From NCBI GenBank assembly GCA_003221615.1, contig QHSQ01000034.1, forward strand, positions 1 to 42,165: a stretch of 42,165 nucleotides of DNA, written 5' to 3'. The DNA is from Candidatus Rokuibacteriota bacterium. Lineage in GTDB: Bacteria > Methylomirabilota > Methylomirabilia > Rokubacteriales > CSP1-6. Below the pieces are notes generated by a model. It saw nothing but the letters and a program-made list of their open reading frames with translations, was not told the origin of the DNA and searched no databases. Positions 1 to 7,983 of this stretch are shown one piece after another; positions within the stretch are counted from its first letter, which is position 1, and each line of letters opens with the position of its first letter. Made by a program: the position numbers and the translations under genes.

Positions 1-324
1 GTCCTGGTGATACTCGGGGCGCTCATCAAGATGCTGGACCTCAAGCGCAAGCGCGATGGCGAAGCGATCGTGGTGCAGGCGCGGATCTCTGACGCCGTGC
101 TTCGTGATCCGAGGCTTTTCAGCCTTCCCATCACGCCGACGGCCCACGTACCGCTGTGGAAGGGTTCACCGGTCACCGTCGAGGTGGGTGGTCATGTTCC
201 CTCCGAGGATCTTCGCGAGGCAGCGATTCATCTCGTCGAGCGGGAAGCGTCCCAGCTCGGACCGGATATTCGAATCGAGTCGAAGATCGGCGTCGAGCCG
301 ACCATGGCTCGGCGGTCGGCGTGA
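1..324 (+). CDS. BON-domain protein, 3' part (left edge)
   Basis: The reading frame is open from the first base, so the true start probably lies outside the window; an internal GTG at position 7 is the first possible start inside it. The 107 readable residues begin with a short hydrophobic stretch. They continue with a pattern resembling a BON domain: a helix with a VLRDP core, then VTVEVGGHVPS and a second amphipathic helix. BON domains are about 60 residues long and occur in periplasmic or membrane-associated proteins, where they bind phospholipid or other partners. The downstream neighbour, 103 bp away, is a peptidoglycan-binding-domain protein, which fits an envelope context. The BON assignment rests on pattern only and the upstream part cannot be judged. 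Confidence 0.5.
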   Translation, partial: VLVILGALIKMLDLKRKRDGEAIVVQARISDAVLRDPRLFSLPITPTAHVPLWKGSPVTVEVGGHVPSEDLREAAIHLVEREASQLGPDIRIESKIGVEPTMARRSA

Positions 325-427
325 CGATTCACGGATCGCTCGAGCTTTCCTGACAACCGGCGCCGAGAGCATCGAATCATGACGACTGCGGAACGTGGTC
401 GGAGACGGAGAGGAGCGAACGCATCAG

Positions 428-772
428 ATGCAATCCATTTGGAGTGCGGCGGTGATGAGCGTGCCTGGTGACGGCGACCACCTCGAGCCGCGGCGCCGAT
501 CGGAGCCGATCGGGCCGGCCGTGGGAGGGGCAGCGCCTGCGGGAGATTTCCAGAGCCAGCGCCCGCCGTTCGTTCAAGAGGCTCAGCGTGCGCTTCGCGA
601 CCTCGGTTACAACCCGGGCCCGATCGACGGGACGTTCGGTCCGCAGACGCGGACGGCGCTCGAGAAGTATCAGATGGCTGAGAAGCTCACGGTGACCGGT
701 CAGCTCGACGCGGAGACCATGGAGCGGCTGGACGTCTACAAGCGTTTGTTTCGCCCGGCTCGCGAGCTCTAG
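428..772 (+). CDS. Small peptidoglycan-binding (PG_binding_1) domain protein
   Basis: The 114-residue product carries one PG_binding_1 repeat in its second half. Visible signatures are VQEAQRALRDLGYNPG, then PIDGTFGPQTRTALEKYQ, then LTVTGQLDAETMERL. Proteins of this family bind cell-wall peptidoglycan through the three-helix repeat, usually attached to a hydrolase; here no catalytic domain is present. I chose ATG 428 because a GAGGAG-like ribosome site lies about 12 bases upstream; a GTG at 395 and an ATG at 455 are alternatives. The N-terminal 50 residues are rich in Pro, Gly and Arg and look disordered. There is no convincing signal peptide, so the route to the wall is unclear. Confidence 0.7.
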   Translation: MQSIWSAAVMSVPGDGDHLEPRRRSEPIGPAVGGAAPAGDFQSQRPPFVQEAQRALRDLGYNPGPIDGTFGPQTRTALEKYQMAEKLTVTGQLDAETMERLDVYKRLFRPAREL

Positions 773-834
773 GTCTTCGGTCGGCTCGACCGCGTCACCG
801 GTCCCTGCCTGGTGCATGCGGCGGCCCCGTGCCG

Positions 835-840
835 TACAAT
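835..840 (+). promoter_or_regulatory. Candidate -10 box for the VOC gene
   Basis: TACAAT matches the sigma-70 -10 consensus at five of six positions and lies 52 bases before the ATG at 893. That would give a leader of about 45 bases containing the GGAGGG ribosome site. No good -35 box is seen at the normal spacing, so this is only a candidate. Confidence 0.3.
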
Positions 841-892
841 GTTCGTACTGTCCGGGGGAGACGCCCGGCGACGCTCGAGCATGGAGGGCACC

Positions 893-1504
893 ATGGCCAA
901 CGACGCTGCGTCCGTGACTCCGCGTGAGGCGTTGCCGCCACGCGGCATCAATCACATGGTCCTCAACGTACGAAACCTCGAAGTCTCGCACCGGTTCTGG
1001 ACGGAGATCATCGGCTTTCGCTGTGTCGCGGAGCTCAAGCCGATTCCCGGACGCCAGCGTCCCAAGATGCGCTTCTACAGTGGCCTCGACGCGAAGGGCG
1101 ATGTGACCCATCACGATCTCGCGCTCGCCGAAGTCCCCGAGAGCAACGGGGGCGCCCCCGAGCAGTGGAGCCTGATGCCGGGCAAGACCGGGTTGAACCA
1201 CGTGGCGATCGCCTGGCCCGATCGAGAGTCCTGGCTCAAGCAGCTGGCGTTCCTGCAGAGCCAAGGTGTGCCGTTCCTCAGAAGGGTCAATCACGGAATG
1301 ACCCACAGCGTCTACATCGCGGATCCCGACGGCCACGGCATCGAGGTGCTCTACGAGCTGCCTCGCGAGGTGTGGGAAGGCGACATCGACGGCGCGCAGA
1401 ACTACGCGGAGATGCTTCCCACGGAAGGTGCGGACTCGCTGGTCGACCGGACGGAGAATCCCGTGTTCGCGACTCCGGAGCAGCCGGCCGCCAGTCGGGC
1501 CTGA
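893..1504 (+). CDS. VOC / extradiol dioxygenase-like (glyoxalase superfamily) protein
   Basis: The 203-residue product has two vicinal-oxygen-chelate modules. The expected metal ligands are visible: H21 (GINHMVLNV), H74 (HHDLAL), H103 (GLNHVAI) and E151 (DGHGIEVLYE). Members of this family hold Fe(II) or Mn(II) and include catechol 2,3-dioxygenases, glyoxalase I and related lyases. The pattern HGIEVLYELP is closest to single-domain catechol 2,3-dioxygenase-like proteins, but the substrate is not predictable. ATG 893 is preferred because GGAGGG sits 5 bases upstream and residue 18 onward starts the first module; earlier in-frame starts add only low-complexity sequence. The gene converges on an amidohydrolase gene at 1526. 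Confidence 0.85.
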   Translation: MANDAASVTPREALPPRGINHMVLNVRNLEVSHRFWTEIIGFRCVAELKPIPGRQRPKMRFYSGLDAKGDVTHHDLALAEVPESNGGAPEQWSLMPGKTGLNHVAIAWPDRESWLKQLAFLQSQGVPFLRRVNHGMTHSVYIADPDGHGIEVLYELPREVWEGDIDGAQNYAEMLPTEGADSLVDRTENPVFATPEQPAASRA

Positions 1505-1506
1505 GA

Positions 1507-1538
1507 CCGGTCGAGCCCGATCGGCTCAGGCCGACCGG
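1507..1538. terminator. Hairpin between convergent genes
   Basis: CCGGTCG (1507-1513) pairs with CGACCGG (1532-1538), and an inner GAGCC/GGCTC pair extends the stem. It lies just after the VOC stop and covers the last codons of the convergent amidohydrolase. There is no T-run, so intrinsic termination is plausible but weakly supported. Confidence 0.35.
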
Positions 1539-2371
1539 GGCATGGGCCAGCCGAGCCATTCGCAGATGGCGCTGCCCATGATCCATTCCTTGTCACTGCT
1601 GGACAGCCAGGGGAGCTCTTCGGTGAACAGCGTCACGGCCTGGCGCCAGGGGCAAGGAAGTCGCGTCCAGTCCGTTCCCCAGAACATCCGTTGCGGACCG
1701 AACGCATCGTACACGCGGCGGATGTGCGGGTGGACGTCAGCAAAGGGATAGGCCTCGATCGAGTAGCACGGCAGCGCGGAGGCCTTGACCGCGACGTTCT
1801 GGCGTCGCGCCAGCCCGCAGAGCTCCCTAAGGCCCGCGAAGGCCTGCTCGCCCTTCGTTCCACTCCGCAAGCCCAGATGATCGATCACGAGCCTCAGGCC
1901 CGGATGGCGCTCGGCGATTCGGTCGACCGCCGGGATCTGGCCCGAGACGGACATCATCATCGGAATGCCCGCGCGCTCCGCCGCCGGCCACAGCCAGTCC
2001 GCTGTCCCGTCGGTCAACCACGGCCGCTGCTGCTCCGTGTTGAACGTGAAGCGCATGCCGAGCATCCCGGGCTGGTCTCTCCAGCCGTCGACGAGCGGCC
2101 GGCTTTCGGGCTTCTCCAGTGGGAATCGGCCCATCACCGCAAATTGATCGGGATGGAGTCGCGCCGCCTCGAGCGCGAGGTCGTTGCGTTCGCCTTCCCA
2201 CGACGGAGGCACGATCACGGCGCGATCGACGCCGGCCTCCTTCATGCCCGCGAGCGCCATGTCCTCGCCGACCGGGTAGGGCTTGTGGGCCCGGTGCGCT
2301 CCGCCCGGCGGCCATGGACGGTCGAGGCGATCGGCCGCCCACAGATGAATCTGCGCGTCGGCGATCAGCAT
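1526..2371 (-). CDS. Amidohydrolase-2 family metal-dependent hydrolase
   Basis: The 281-residue protein is a TIM-barrel hydrolase of the amidohydrolase-related (Amidohydro_2) family, which includes 2-pyrone-4,6-dicarboxylate lactonase and ACMS decarboxylase. Visible elements are DAQIHLW at residues 5-11 (one His of the usual HxH pair is Gln), LVIDHLGL in the middle and WGTDWTRLP near the C terminus, holding the conserved Asp. Length and motif order match small lactonase-like members. It lies 26 bases after a D-aminoacylase-type gene on the same strand and probably shares its transcript. The Q-for-H change at the first metal motif may reduce or alter metal binding; I believe it recurs in related proteins, but this needs an alignment. 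Confidence 0.85.
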   Translation of the reverse strand: MLIADAQIHLWAADRLDRPWPPGGAHRAHKPYPVGEDMALAGMKEAGVDRAVIVPPSWEGERNDLALEAARLHPDQFAVMGRFPLEKPESRPLVDGWRDQPGMLGMRFTFNTEQQRPWLTDGTADWLWPAAERAGIPMMMSVSGQIPAVDRIAERHPGLRLVIDHLGLRSGTKGEQAFAGLRELCGLARRQNVAVKASALPCYSIEAYPFADVHPHIRRVYDAFGPQRMFWGTDWTRLPCPWRQAVTLFTEELPWLSSSDKEWIMGSAICEWLGWPMPRSA

Positions 2372-2397
2372 CGGTCGGCGTTACGCGACGTGATCGC

Positions 2398-4110
2398 TTA
2401 CGCTCTCCGCGCGAGGGGTCCACGTAGAAGCTGACCGGGCAGGGCGCCGGTATGCTTGCCGTCGCGAAGCAAGACTTCGCCGTTGACGACCGTTGCCGCG
2501 ATCCCGCGCGTGCGCTGCACGAGGCGCCGCGCGCCCGACGGCAGGTCGTCCACGACTTCCGGCATCTCCGCGGCGATCGTCTCGGGATCGAAGACGACGA
2601 GATCGGCCGCCATGCCCTCGCGAACGAGCCCCCGGTCGGCGAAGCCCCAGAGCGTGGCCGGCACGAGCGTCAGCATCCGTATCGCCTGCTCGAGGGTGAA
2701 GGCCTGCTTGCGACGCACCCAGTGATAGAGGAGGTGCGTCTGCAGCGACGAGTCCATGAGCTGCGAGACGTGCGCGCCGGAGTCGGAGAACGTGACGACG
2801 GCTCTCGGATGCCGCATCAGCTCGAGCGCATAGCCCTGGTCCTCGTTGGCGACCGGCTGGAGGAAGAACAGGTCGAGGTCCCTGGCGAGCGCGAGGTCGA
2901 TCATGGTCTCGGCCGGATGCTGGCCGCGCTCGCGAGCGACCTCGGCGACCGTCCGGTGCGGACCTTCCACCGTGTCGAAGACCAAAAGCCAGTCGTAGTC
3001 GGCCTCACGCGCTTCGGTTCCGACAGGCCGCCGGCCGTCCGTCTCGCCCGACGCCTCGATGAGCCGCCGGCGCAGCTCGGGGTCCTGGAGCCGGTGGCGC
3101 TGCTCGGCGAGCGGCAACGCGCGGAGCTCCTTCCACACCGGGAGCCGGTCGAAGGGCATCTGCGTCTTGAACGAGAGCAGCGCGCTCAGCGAGCGGCTGT
3201 GGACCTGGGCGAACATCCGCCCGCCCGCGGCGGCCGTCTCGTCGAGAAGGGCGAGGTACTTTCGCCAGACGTCGGGCACGCCGCGCCGGCTGAAGACGCC
3301 GAAGGTGATCGGTCGCCCGGTCTCGATCGCGAGATCGCGCAGGCGGGTGTGATACTCGCGCAGCCCCGGATCGCCCGGAGACCGGTCGACGCCTTCGCCG
3401 GCGATCTCGAACAGACCGGCGTTCAAGTCACCCATCACGCCGACCAGCCGGCGCACTTCGTCCCACGACGCCAGACGGCTGGCGACCGGTTGACCGCTCG
3501 GAGTCTCGTGAGCCGGCGAGCGTGAGGTCGTGAAGCCGATCGCACCGGCGCGGATCGCGTCGCGCACCTGGCGCTCCATCGCCTTCAGGTCGTCCTCGCC
3601 GGCCGGCTTCTCGAAGGCCCGCTCGCCCATCACGAACGTGCGAACGGCCGAGTGGCCGACGTAGCCCCCGTAATTGATGCCCTTGGGCAAGGCCTCGAGG
3701 CAGTCGAGGAACTCGGGGAACGTCGTCCAGCTCCACTTGATGCCGGCTTCCATGGCCGCCGGCGGGATGTCCTCGGCGCGCTGAAGATTGCGGACGACGA
3801 GGTGCTTGTTCTCCTCGGCGCAGGGGGCCAAGGTGAAGCCGCAGTTGCCCATCACGACGCTGGTGATGCCGTGCCAGCACGAGGAGGTCCCGAGCGGATC
3901 CCAGAAGATCTGGGCGTCCATGTGCGTGTGGCCGTCGATAAAGCCGGGCGTGACCACGTGGCCGTCGGCGTCGATCACCTCGCGCGCGCGTTCCCGGATG
4001 CGGCCGATCGTTACGATGCGGCCGTGGCGCACGCCGACGTCGGCCCGGTACCGCGGCAGACCGGATCCATCGACCACCGAGCCGTTCTTGATCACCAGGT
4101 CATACGGCAT
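2398..4110 (-). CDS. N-acyl-D-amino-acid deacylase family amidohydrolase
   Basis: This 570-residue protein belongs to the D-aminoacylase/dihydroorotase-like branch of amidohydrolases, which remove N-acyl groups from D-amino acids or related amides in the cytoplasm. Visible features are an N-terminal beta-sandwich start (DLVIKNGSVVDGSG), the metal motif H61-x-H63-x-D65 (GFIDGHTHMDAQ), the conserved Cys in VVMGNCGFTLAPC, and GAHVSQLMD with the late Asp/His region. The C terminus returns to the sandwich (DLVVFDPETIA). Length is normal for the family. ATG 4110 is chosen over the TTG six bases upstream because AGGAG lies eight bases before it. It is the first gene of a two-gene unit with the smaller amidohydrolase downstream. 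Confidence 0.88.
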   Translation of the reverse strand: MPYDLVIKNGSVVDGSGLPRYRADVGVRHGRIVTIGRIRERAREVIDADGHVVTPGFIDGHTHMDAQIFWDPLGTSSCWHGITSVVMGNCGFTLAPCAEENKHLVVRNLQRAEDIPPAAMEAGIKWSWTTFPEFLDCLEALPKGINYGGYVGHSAVRTFVMGERAFEKPAGEDDLKAMERQVRDAIRAGAIGFTTSRSPAHETPSGQPVASRLASWDEVRRLVGVMGDLNAGLFEIAGEGVDRSPGDPGLREYHTRLRDLAIETGRPITFGVFSRRGVPDVWRKYLALLDETAAAGGRMFAQVHSRSLSALLSFKTQMPFDRLPVWKELRALPLAEQRHRLQDPELRRRLIEASGETDGRRPVGTEAREADYDWLLVFDTVEGPHRTVAEVARERGQHPAETMIDLALARDLDLFFLQPVANEDQGYALELMRHPRAVVTFSDSGAHVSQLMDSSLQTHLLYHWVRRKQAFTLEQAIRMLTLVPATLWGFADRGLVREGMAADLVVFDPETIAAEMPEVVDDLPSGARRLVQRTRGIAATVVNGEVLLRDGKHTGALPGQLLRGPLARRA

Positions 4111-4166
4111 GCTCAACTCTCCTCGGGACAGAGCGGGATCAGCGAGATCCTCCGATTTCGAATCGA

Positions 4167-4260
4167 GGGGCTCGCCTCGTCGGAGGCACCTCCTCGGCTC
4201 GCACTACCGTTTGAAGGGGCTCGCCTCGTCGGAGGCACCTCCTTGGCTCGCACTACCGTT
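4167..4260. repeat. Two direct copies of a 45-bp sequence
   Basis: Copy 1 (4167-4211) and copy 2 (4216-4260) begin GGGGCTCGCCTCGTCGGAGG and end CACTACCGTT. They differ at one base (C/T) and are 49 bases apart. Each contains a small GGAGG/CCTCC hairpin. Copy 2 overlaps the final codons and stop of the cupin gene on the minus strand, so the duplicated unit contains a gene end. Confidence 0.9.
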
Positions 4261-4813
4261 GCCCCTGGGCGCGGTCGGCGACCTGCACCGTCTTCTTCTC
4301 GAGGTCGAAGCGCAGCGTCTTCTTCGTCTCGACGTCACCGCCGGTGACGCGAAGGAAGAACGTGTCGTCGCCGTACTCGATCGAGTGGATGTCGCCGACC
4401 GCGAACACGGAGGCGTGACCGGGCTCGTTCAGGAAGTCGCGCTGGAGCTCGAGCTCGGCGTGGCCGGGCTCGCTCCCGTCGTCGAGGCGGCGCCAGCGGC
4501 GCATGCGCGTCGGATTCTTGTAGTTCCCGTAGATCACCCAGCACGGACCGTGGTCGTGGGGGACAGACTTGCCGCCCTTTTCGCGTCCGTGGACCAGCAC
4601 GTGCACGTCGGTCTCGGGATCGTGGCCGATCGTCGTGCGCTCGCGGTACGGTACCGGATCGCCCAGATGCTTCTTCAGGAGCTCCGGATTGCGGAGCAGC
4701 TTCTCGAGGTGATCGCGAATCTCGGCAAGCCCTGACGGGACGCCCTTCGTCTTGATCGTGGCTCGAGTGTCGGAGAGGAACTGGTCCAGCGTATACGCGG
4801 TGTCGGCGGCCAT
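4253..4813 (-). CDS. Cysteine-dioxygenase-like cupin protein
   Basis: The 186-residue product looks like a cupin of the cysteine dioxygenase/3-mercaptopropionate dioxygenase type, which oxidises small thiols with O2 using Fe(II) held by three His. The candidate ligands are H86 and H88 (VPHDHGPCWVIYG) and H143 (GDIHSIEY). Helices at residues 8-50 precede the barrel, as in thiol dioxygenases. ATG 4813 is chosen because AAAGGAG lies eight bases upstream; longer in-frame starts at 4879 have no support. The stop codon lies inside a directly repeated sequence. A thiol substrate is inferred from family resemblance only; other cupin oxygenases remain possible. Confidence 0.72.
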   Translation of the reverse strand: MAADTAYTLDQFLSDTRATIKTKGVPSGLAEIRDHLEKLLRNPELLKKHLGDPVPYRERTTIGHDPETDVHVLVHGREKGGKSVPHDHGPCWVIYGNYKNPTRMRRWRRLDDGSEPGHAELELQRDFLNEPGHASVFAVGDIHSIEYGDDTFFLRVTGGDVETKKTLRFDLEKKTVQVADRAQGQR

Positions 4814-4890
4814 GGCGGGCTCCTTTCTGCCTGGATGATAGCAGGTCGAGGTCGAGCGGAGCGCTCTGGCTTGTAGCATACTTGGCGCCC

Positions 4891-6069
4891 ATGAGGGTCT
4901 TCGTCTTCGATCTCCTTCCCTACGCCGAGCACCTCGATCATCTCAAGGACGGCAAGGAGCTTCCGTGGCCCCTCCCGAGGCGGCACTTCAAGCCCGAGGT
5001 GGCCGTGCGCACCTATGCCGAGCATCTCGCGGCCTGGGAGGCCATGGACCGGCTCGGCTACGACGGTGTGGGCTTCAACGAGCATCACACCTCGCCGTAC
5101 GGCCTCATGAACTCGCCCAACCTCCTGGCCGCCGCGGCCGCTCAACGCACCCAGAGACTCAAGCTCCTGGTCTACGGCAACCTGCTCCCGCTCCACGACC
5201 CGCTGCGCCTCGCCGAGGAGCTGGCGATGCTCGATTGCATGTCGAACGGGCGCATCGTTTCCGGATTCGCCCGCGGCATTCCGCGCGAGCACAACGTCTA
5301 CCAGGTCCCGCTGGCCGACTCGCGCGCACGCTTCGAGGAGGCCTGGGAGATCATTCGCCGGGCGTGGACCGAAGAGGTCTTCTCCTACGAGGGCCGGTTC
5401 TGGTCGTATCGCGACGTCGCCATCTGGCCCCGGCCCGCGCAGGCGCCGCATCCGCCCGTATGGGTGCCGGTCACCGGCAGCAAGGAAACGATCGAGTGGG
5501 CGGGCCGCCACAACATCCCGATCACGCCGGGCCTGGCGCCCATCCCGGGTCTTCGCGAAGACATCATCCGGTACTACGCGCGATGCCTCGCCGAGCATGG
5601 TCATCGGCTCACGCCGGACCACCTAATCATCCAGGCGAGCACCTACGTGGCCGATAGCAAGGCCCAGGCGGTGCGCGAGGCCGCGCCGTATCTTCTCTAC
5701 TTCAACCGGACCCTCTTCAGTCACGGCAACATCACGGAGGCTTCGCTCCAGCGAGACTCCGGATACCTGAGCGCGGCGTCGTTCGACTACGTGCGACCGG
5801 AGAACATGCACGCGGTGTCCGGCTCCCGCGAGCGCTACCGTGACATGTCGCTGGCCGACGTCGAGCGCGACGCGGAGCAGTGGCCGTGGGGAACGCCGGA
5901 CGAGGTGATCGAACGAGTCATCGCCGCCGCCGATCACGCCGGCGCCGCCACCGTGCTGGTCAACATGAATCGTGGCGCCATGCCGCACGAGATGTTCCTC
6001 GAGCAGATATATCGGTTCGGCAGCAAAGTGCTGCCGGCCTTGCAGGCCCACACCGTCACCGCTCGATGA
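4891..6069 (+). CDS. Luciferase-like (LLM class) flavin-dependent monooxygenase
   Basis: The 392-residue protein has the bacterial luciferase-like TIM-barrel pattern: FNEHHTSPYGLMNSPNLLAAA near residues 62-83, RLKLLVYGNLLPLHDPLRLAEE, MLDCMSNGRIVSGFARGIPREH, and WPRPAQAPHPPVWVP. Such enzymes use reduced FMN (or F420) and O2 to oxidise small organics. ATG 4891 starts the conserved MRVFVFDLLPY core; a TTG three codons earlier is rejected. A second, clearly related gene lies at 20119-21228. The stop codon overlaps the start of a cytochrome c gene (ATGA), so the two are translationally coupled. The substrate is unknown. Confidence 0.88.
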   Translation: MRVFVFDLLPYAEHLDHLKDGKELPWPLPRRHFKPEVAVRTYAEHLAAWEAMDRLGYDGVGFNEHHTSPYGLMNSPNLLAAAAAQRTQRLKLLVYGNLLPLHDPLRLAEELAMLDCMSNGRIVSGFARGIPREHNVYQVPLADSRARFEEAWEIIRRAWTEEVFSYEGRFWSYRDVAIWPRPAQAPHPPVWVPVTGSKETIEWAGRHNIPITPGLAPIPGLREDIIRYYARCLAEHGHRLTPDHLIIQASTYVADSKAQAVREAAPYLLYFNRTLFSHGNITEASLQRDSGYLSAASFDYVRPENMHAVSGSRERYRDMSLADVERDAEQWPWGTPDEVIERVIAAADHAGAATVLVNMNRGAMPHEMFLEQIYRFGSKVLPALQAHTVTAR

Positions 6070-6923
6070 CCGCCCGCCGCGTCGCGGCGGTGGTTGCGGC
6101 GGCATTCGCGCTGAATGGTCCGACCGGGCCGGCCTCCGCGGCCGGGCCGACCACCGAGCTCGTCGCCCGCGGAAAGTATGTGTTCGCGACGGCCGGCGGA
6201 TGTGCCTGCCACACACCCCCTGACGCGGTCGGATTGAATGCCGGAGGGATGAAATTCGACCTGTTCATCGGCGTCGTCTACTCGCGCAACATCACGCCGG
6301 ACCCGGAGACGGGAATCGGGGCGTGGACCGACGCGCAGGTGACGAACGCGATCCGGCGTGGGGAGCGCCCCGATAGGTCGAAGCTGTTTCCGATCCATCC
6401 CTACAAATACCTCGGCAACATCGCCGACGACGAAATCGAGGCGCTCGTCGCCTATCTGAAAAGCGTCACGCCGATCAAGTCATCCGTGCCGGCGCGGTCC
6501 CTGAAGATTCCGGTGCCGAGCCTGACGATCCCCGCCGCGTCGAAGGTCGCGCCGCGAGATGGGCTGGCGCGGGGCGCATATCTCGCCGGGGGCGCCGGGC
6601 ACTGCACCGAGTGCCACACGCCGCGGCGATTCGACTTCTCACCAGACGACGCTAAATTCCTCGCGGGCGGGCCCGGACCGCAGCGCAGCCGGGCGGCCAA
6701 CATCACGCCGCACGGCGAGACCGGGATCGGACGCTGGACCGAGACTCAGATCGCGCTGTTCCTTCGAACCGGGGTGAAGCCTTCGGGGCAGGAGGCGTCC
6801 TCGCTCATGAAGACCGTGATCACCGGCACCTCCGCCGGCTTCAAGGACCTCACCGAGGCCGACGCCGCGGCCATCGCCAGGTACCTCAAGACCGTGCCGG
6901 CGATCGAGAACAAGGTTCGCTAG
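6066..6923 (+). CDS. Exported diheme-type cytochrome c with an atypical first heme site
   Basis: The 285-residue protein begins with an Arg-rich start and hydrophobic stretch ending ASAAG, consistent with a Sec signal peptide. Two cytochrome c modules follow, each with the marker NITP...TGIG.WT. Module 2 has a normal heme motif, C180-T-E-C183-H184. Module 1 reads C46-A-C48-H49, one residue short of CxxCH. In addition, the residue where related proteins usually carry a Met ligand (PAMPY-like) is His (FPIHPYKYL, H111). Such cytochromes pass electrons from periplasmic dehydrogenases to the respiratory chain. The start codon overlaps the stop of the upstream monooxygenase, so the pair is coupled, although the monooxygenase itself is cytoplasmic. 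Confidence 0.85.
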   Translation: MTARRVAAVVAAAFALNGPTGPASAAGPTTELVARGKYVFATAGGCACHTPPDAVGLNAGGMKFDLFIGVVYSRNITPDPETGIGAWTDAQVTNAIRRGERPDRSKLFPIHPYKYLGNIADDEIEALVAYLKSVTPIKSSVPARSLKIPVPSLTIPAASKVAPRDGLARGAYLAGGAGHCTECHTPRRFDFSPDDAKFLAGGPGPQRSRAANITPHGETGIGRWTETQIALFLRTGVKPSGQEASSLMKTVITGTSAGFKDLTEADAAAIARYLKTVPAIENKVR

Positions 6924-6926
6924 CGG

Positions 6927-7915
6927 CTATCCGGGCGCGGGCTCCTCGTCGCGCGCGCCAGAGGTGCGCTGCTTGAACTCCGAGGGGACCGCGCGACCGG
7001 CGTCGACGAACGCCCGGCGGATCGCTTCCACGTTCGGGCTGAAGATCGTCTTGCGGTTGTCGCGCGCCCACTCGTTGGATCCTCGGGTCGTCTCGATCGA
7101 GCCCTGGAAGCGCGGCATGACGTAGCGCGCGAAGAGCTCGTACGAGCGCAACGTCTCCTCCCGGGTCGCCCACTCGTGAGCGCGGAAGAGCAAGCCGCCG
7201 AAGCCGCCGCCACTCTGGCGCTGGAGGTGCTCGATGCCCTTCACGACGGTGTCGACCGAACCGACGAGCGTGGTGCCCATCTTCACGCCCTCGGTCAGGG
7301 GATCGTCCGAGCGTCCCGGCGGCCGACCGAGCGTCTCCTCGAAATAGGTGACGGTCTCGTGGCGCTCGGCGCGCTTGACCTGTCGCAGCGCTTCCTCATC
7401 GTCGTCGGCCACGTGCACGTTGACAGGCGCGCCTGGCGCAGCTCGAACCAGTCGGTCTTCATCGTCACCGGCTCTTCGCAGCGCAGGAGCTGCATGATCG
7501 CGTCGAGCGCTTCGTCCATGCGCGGGCGCTGCGTCACGGGTTCGATGCCGAGCATGTAGGCGTCGGACACGAGCGCGCCCGGGCCGCAGCCGAGCATCGA
7601 GCGGCCGCGCGTCATGTGGTCGAGCTGGACGAAACGCTGTGCGACCAGCAGCGGATGGTGGTACGGCAGGCTCGTCACGCCCGAACCGAGCATGATGTGA
7701 CGCGTGCGCTCAGCGGCCGCGGCGATGAAGAGCTCCGGGGACGCGATCAGCTCCCATCCGGCCGAGTGATGCTCGCCCACCCAGACCTCGTCGTAGCCCA
7801 GGTAGTCGAGCCACTCGATCAGCTCCATGTCGCGGGTGAGGGCGAGCGTGGGGTTCTCGCCGATCCGATGAAACGGCGCCAGGAAGATTCCGAAACGCAT
7901 TCCCTTGTGGGCCAT
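6927..7915 (-). pseudogene. LLM-class flavin monooxygenase, frameshifted with central loss
   Basis: The 5' part (7915 down to about 7428) encodes a typical luciferase-like start: MRFGIFLAPFH, VWVGEHHSAGWELIASPELF, then WFELRQARL. Reading then leaves the family and continues as Arg-rich out-of-frame sequence. The 3' part resumes in another frame near 7424 with HVADDDEEALRQVKRAE and a family-like C-terminal region (YELFARYVMPRFQGS). Joining the two frames gives about 330 residues, whereas this family is usually near 400-430. The stretch between the substrate loop and the C-terminal helices is missing as well as frame-shifted. This is either a decayed gene or an assembly collapse. It is divergent from the Gfo/Idh gene and converges on the cytochrome gene with a 3-base gap. 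Confidence 0.82.
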
Positions 7916-7946
7916 AGTGCCTCGATCCTAGCACGCCGCGGGCTGA

Positions 7947-7975
7947 TTGGCGTCCGAGGGGCGAACTGCTACCAT
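7947..7975 (+). promoter_or_regulatory. Candidate promoter for the Gfo/Idh gene
   Basis: TTGGCG (7947-7952) and TACCAT (7970-7975) are separated by 17 bases. The expected transcription start is near 7982 and the ATG is at 7984, giving an almost leaderless message. On the opposite strand a TAGGAT (7930-7925) lies 9 bases before the start of the broken LLM gene. Confidence 0.35.
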
Positions 7976-7983
7976 GCCGGCCC

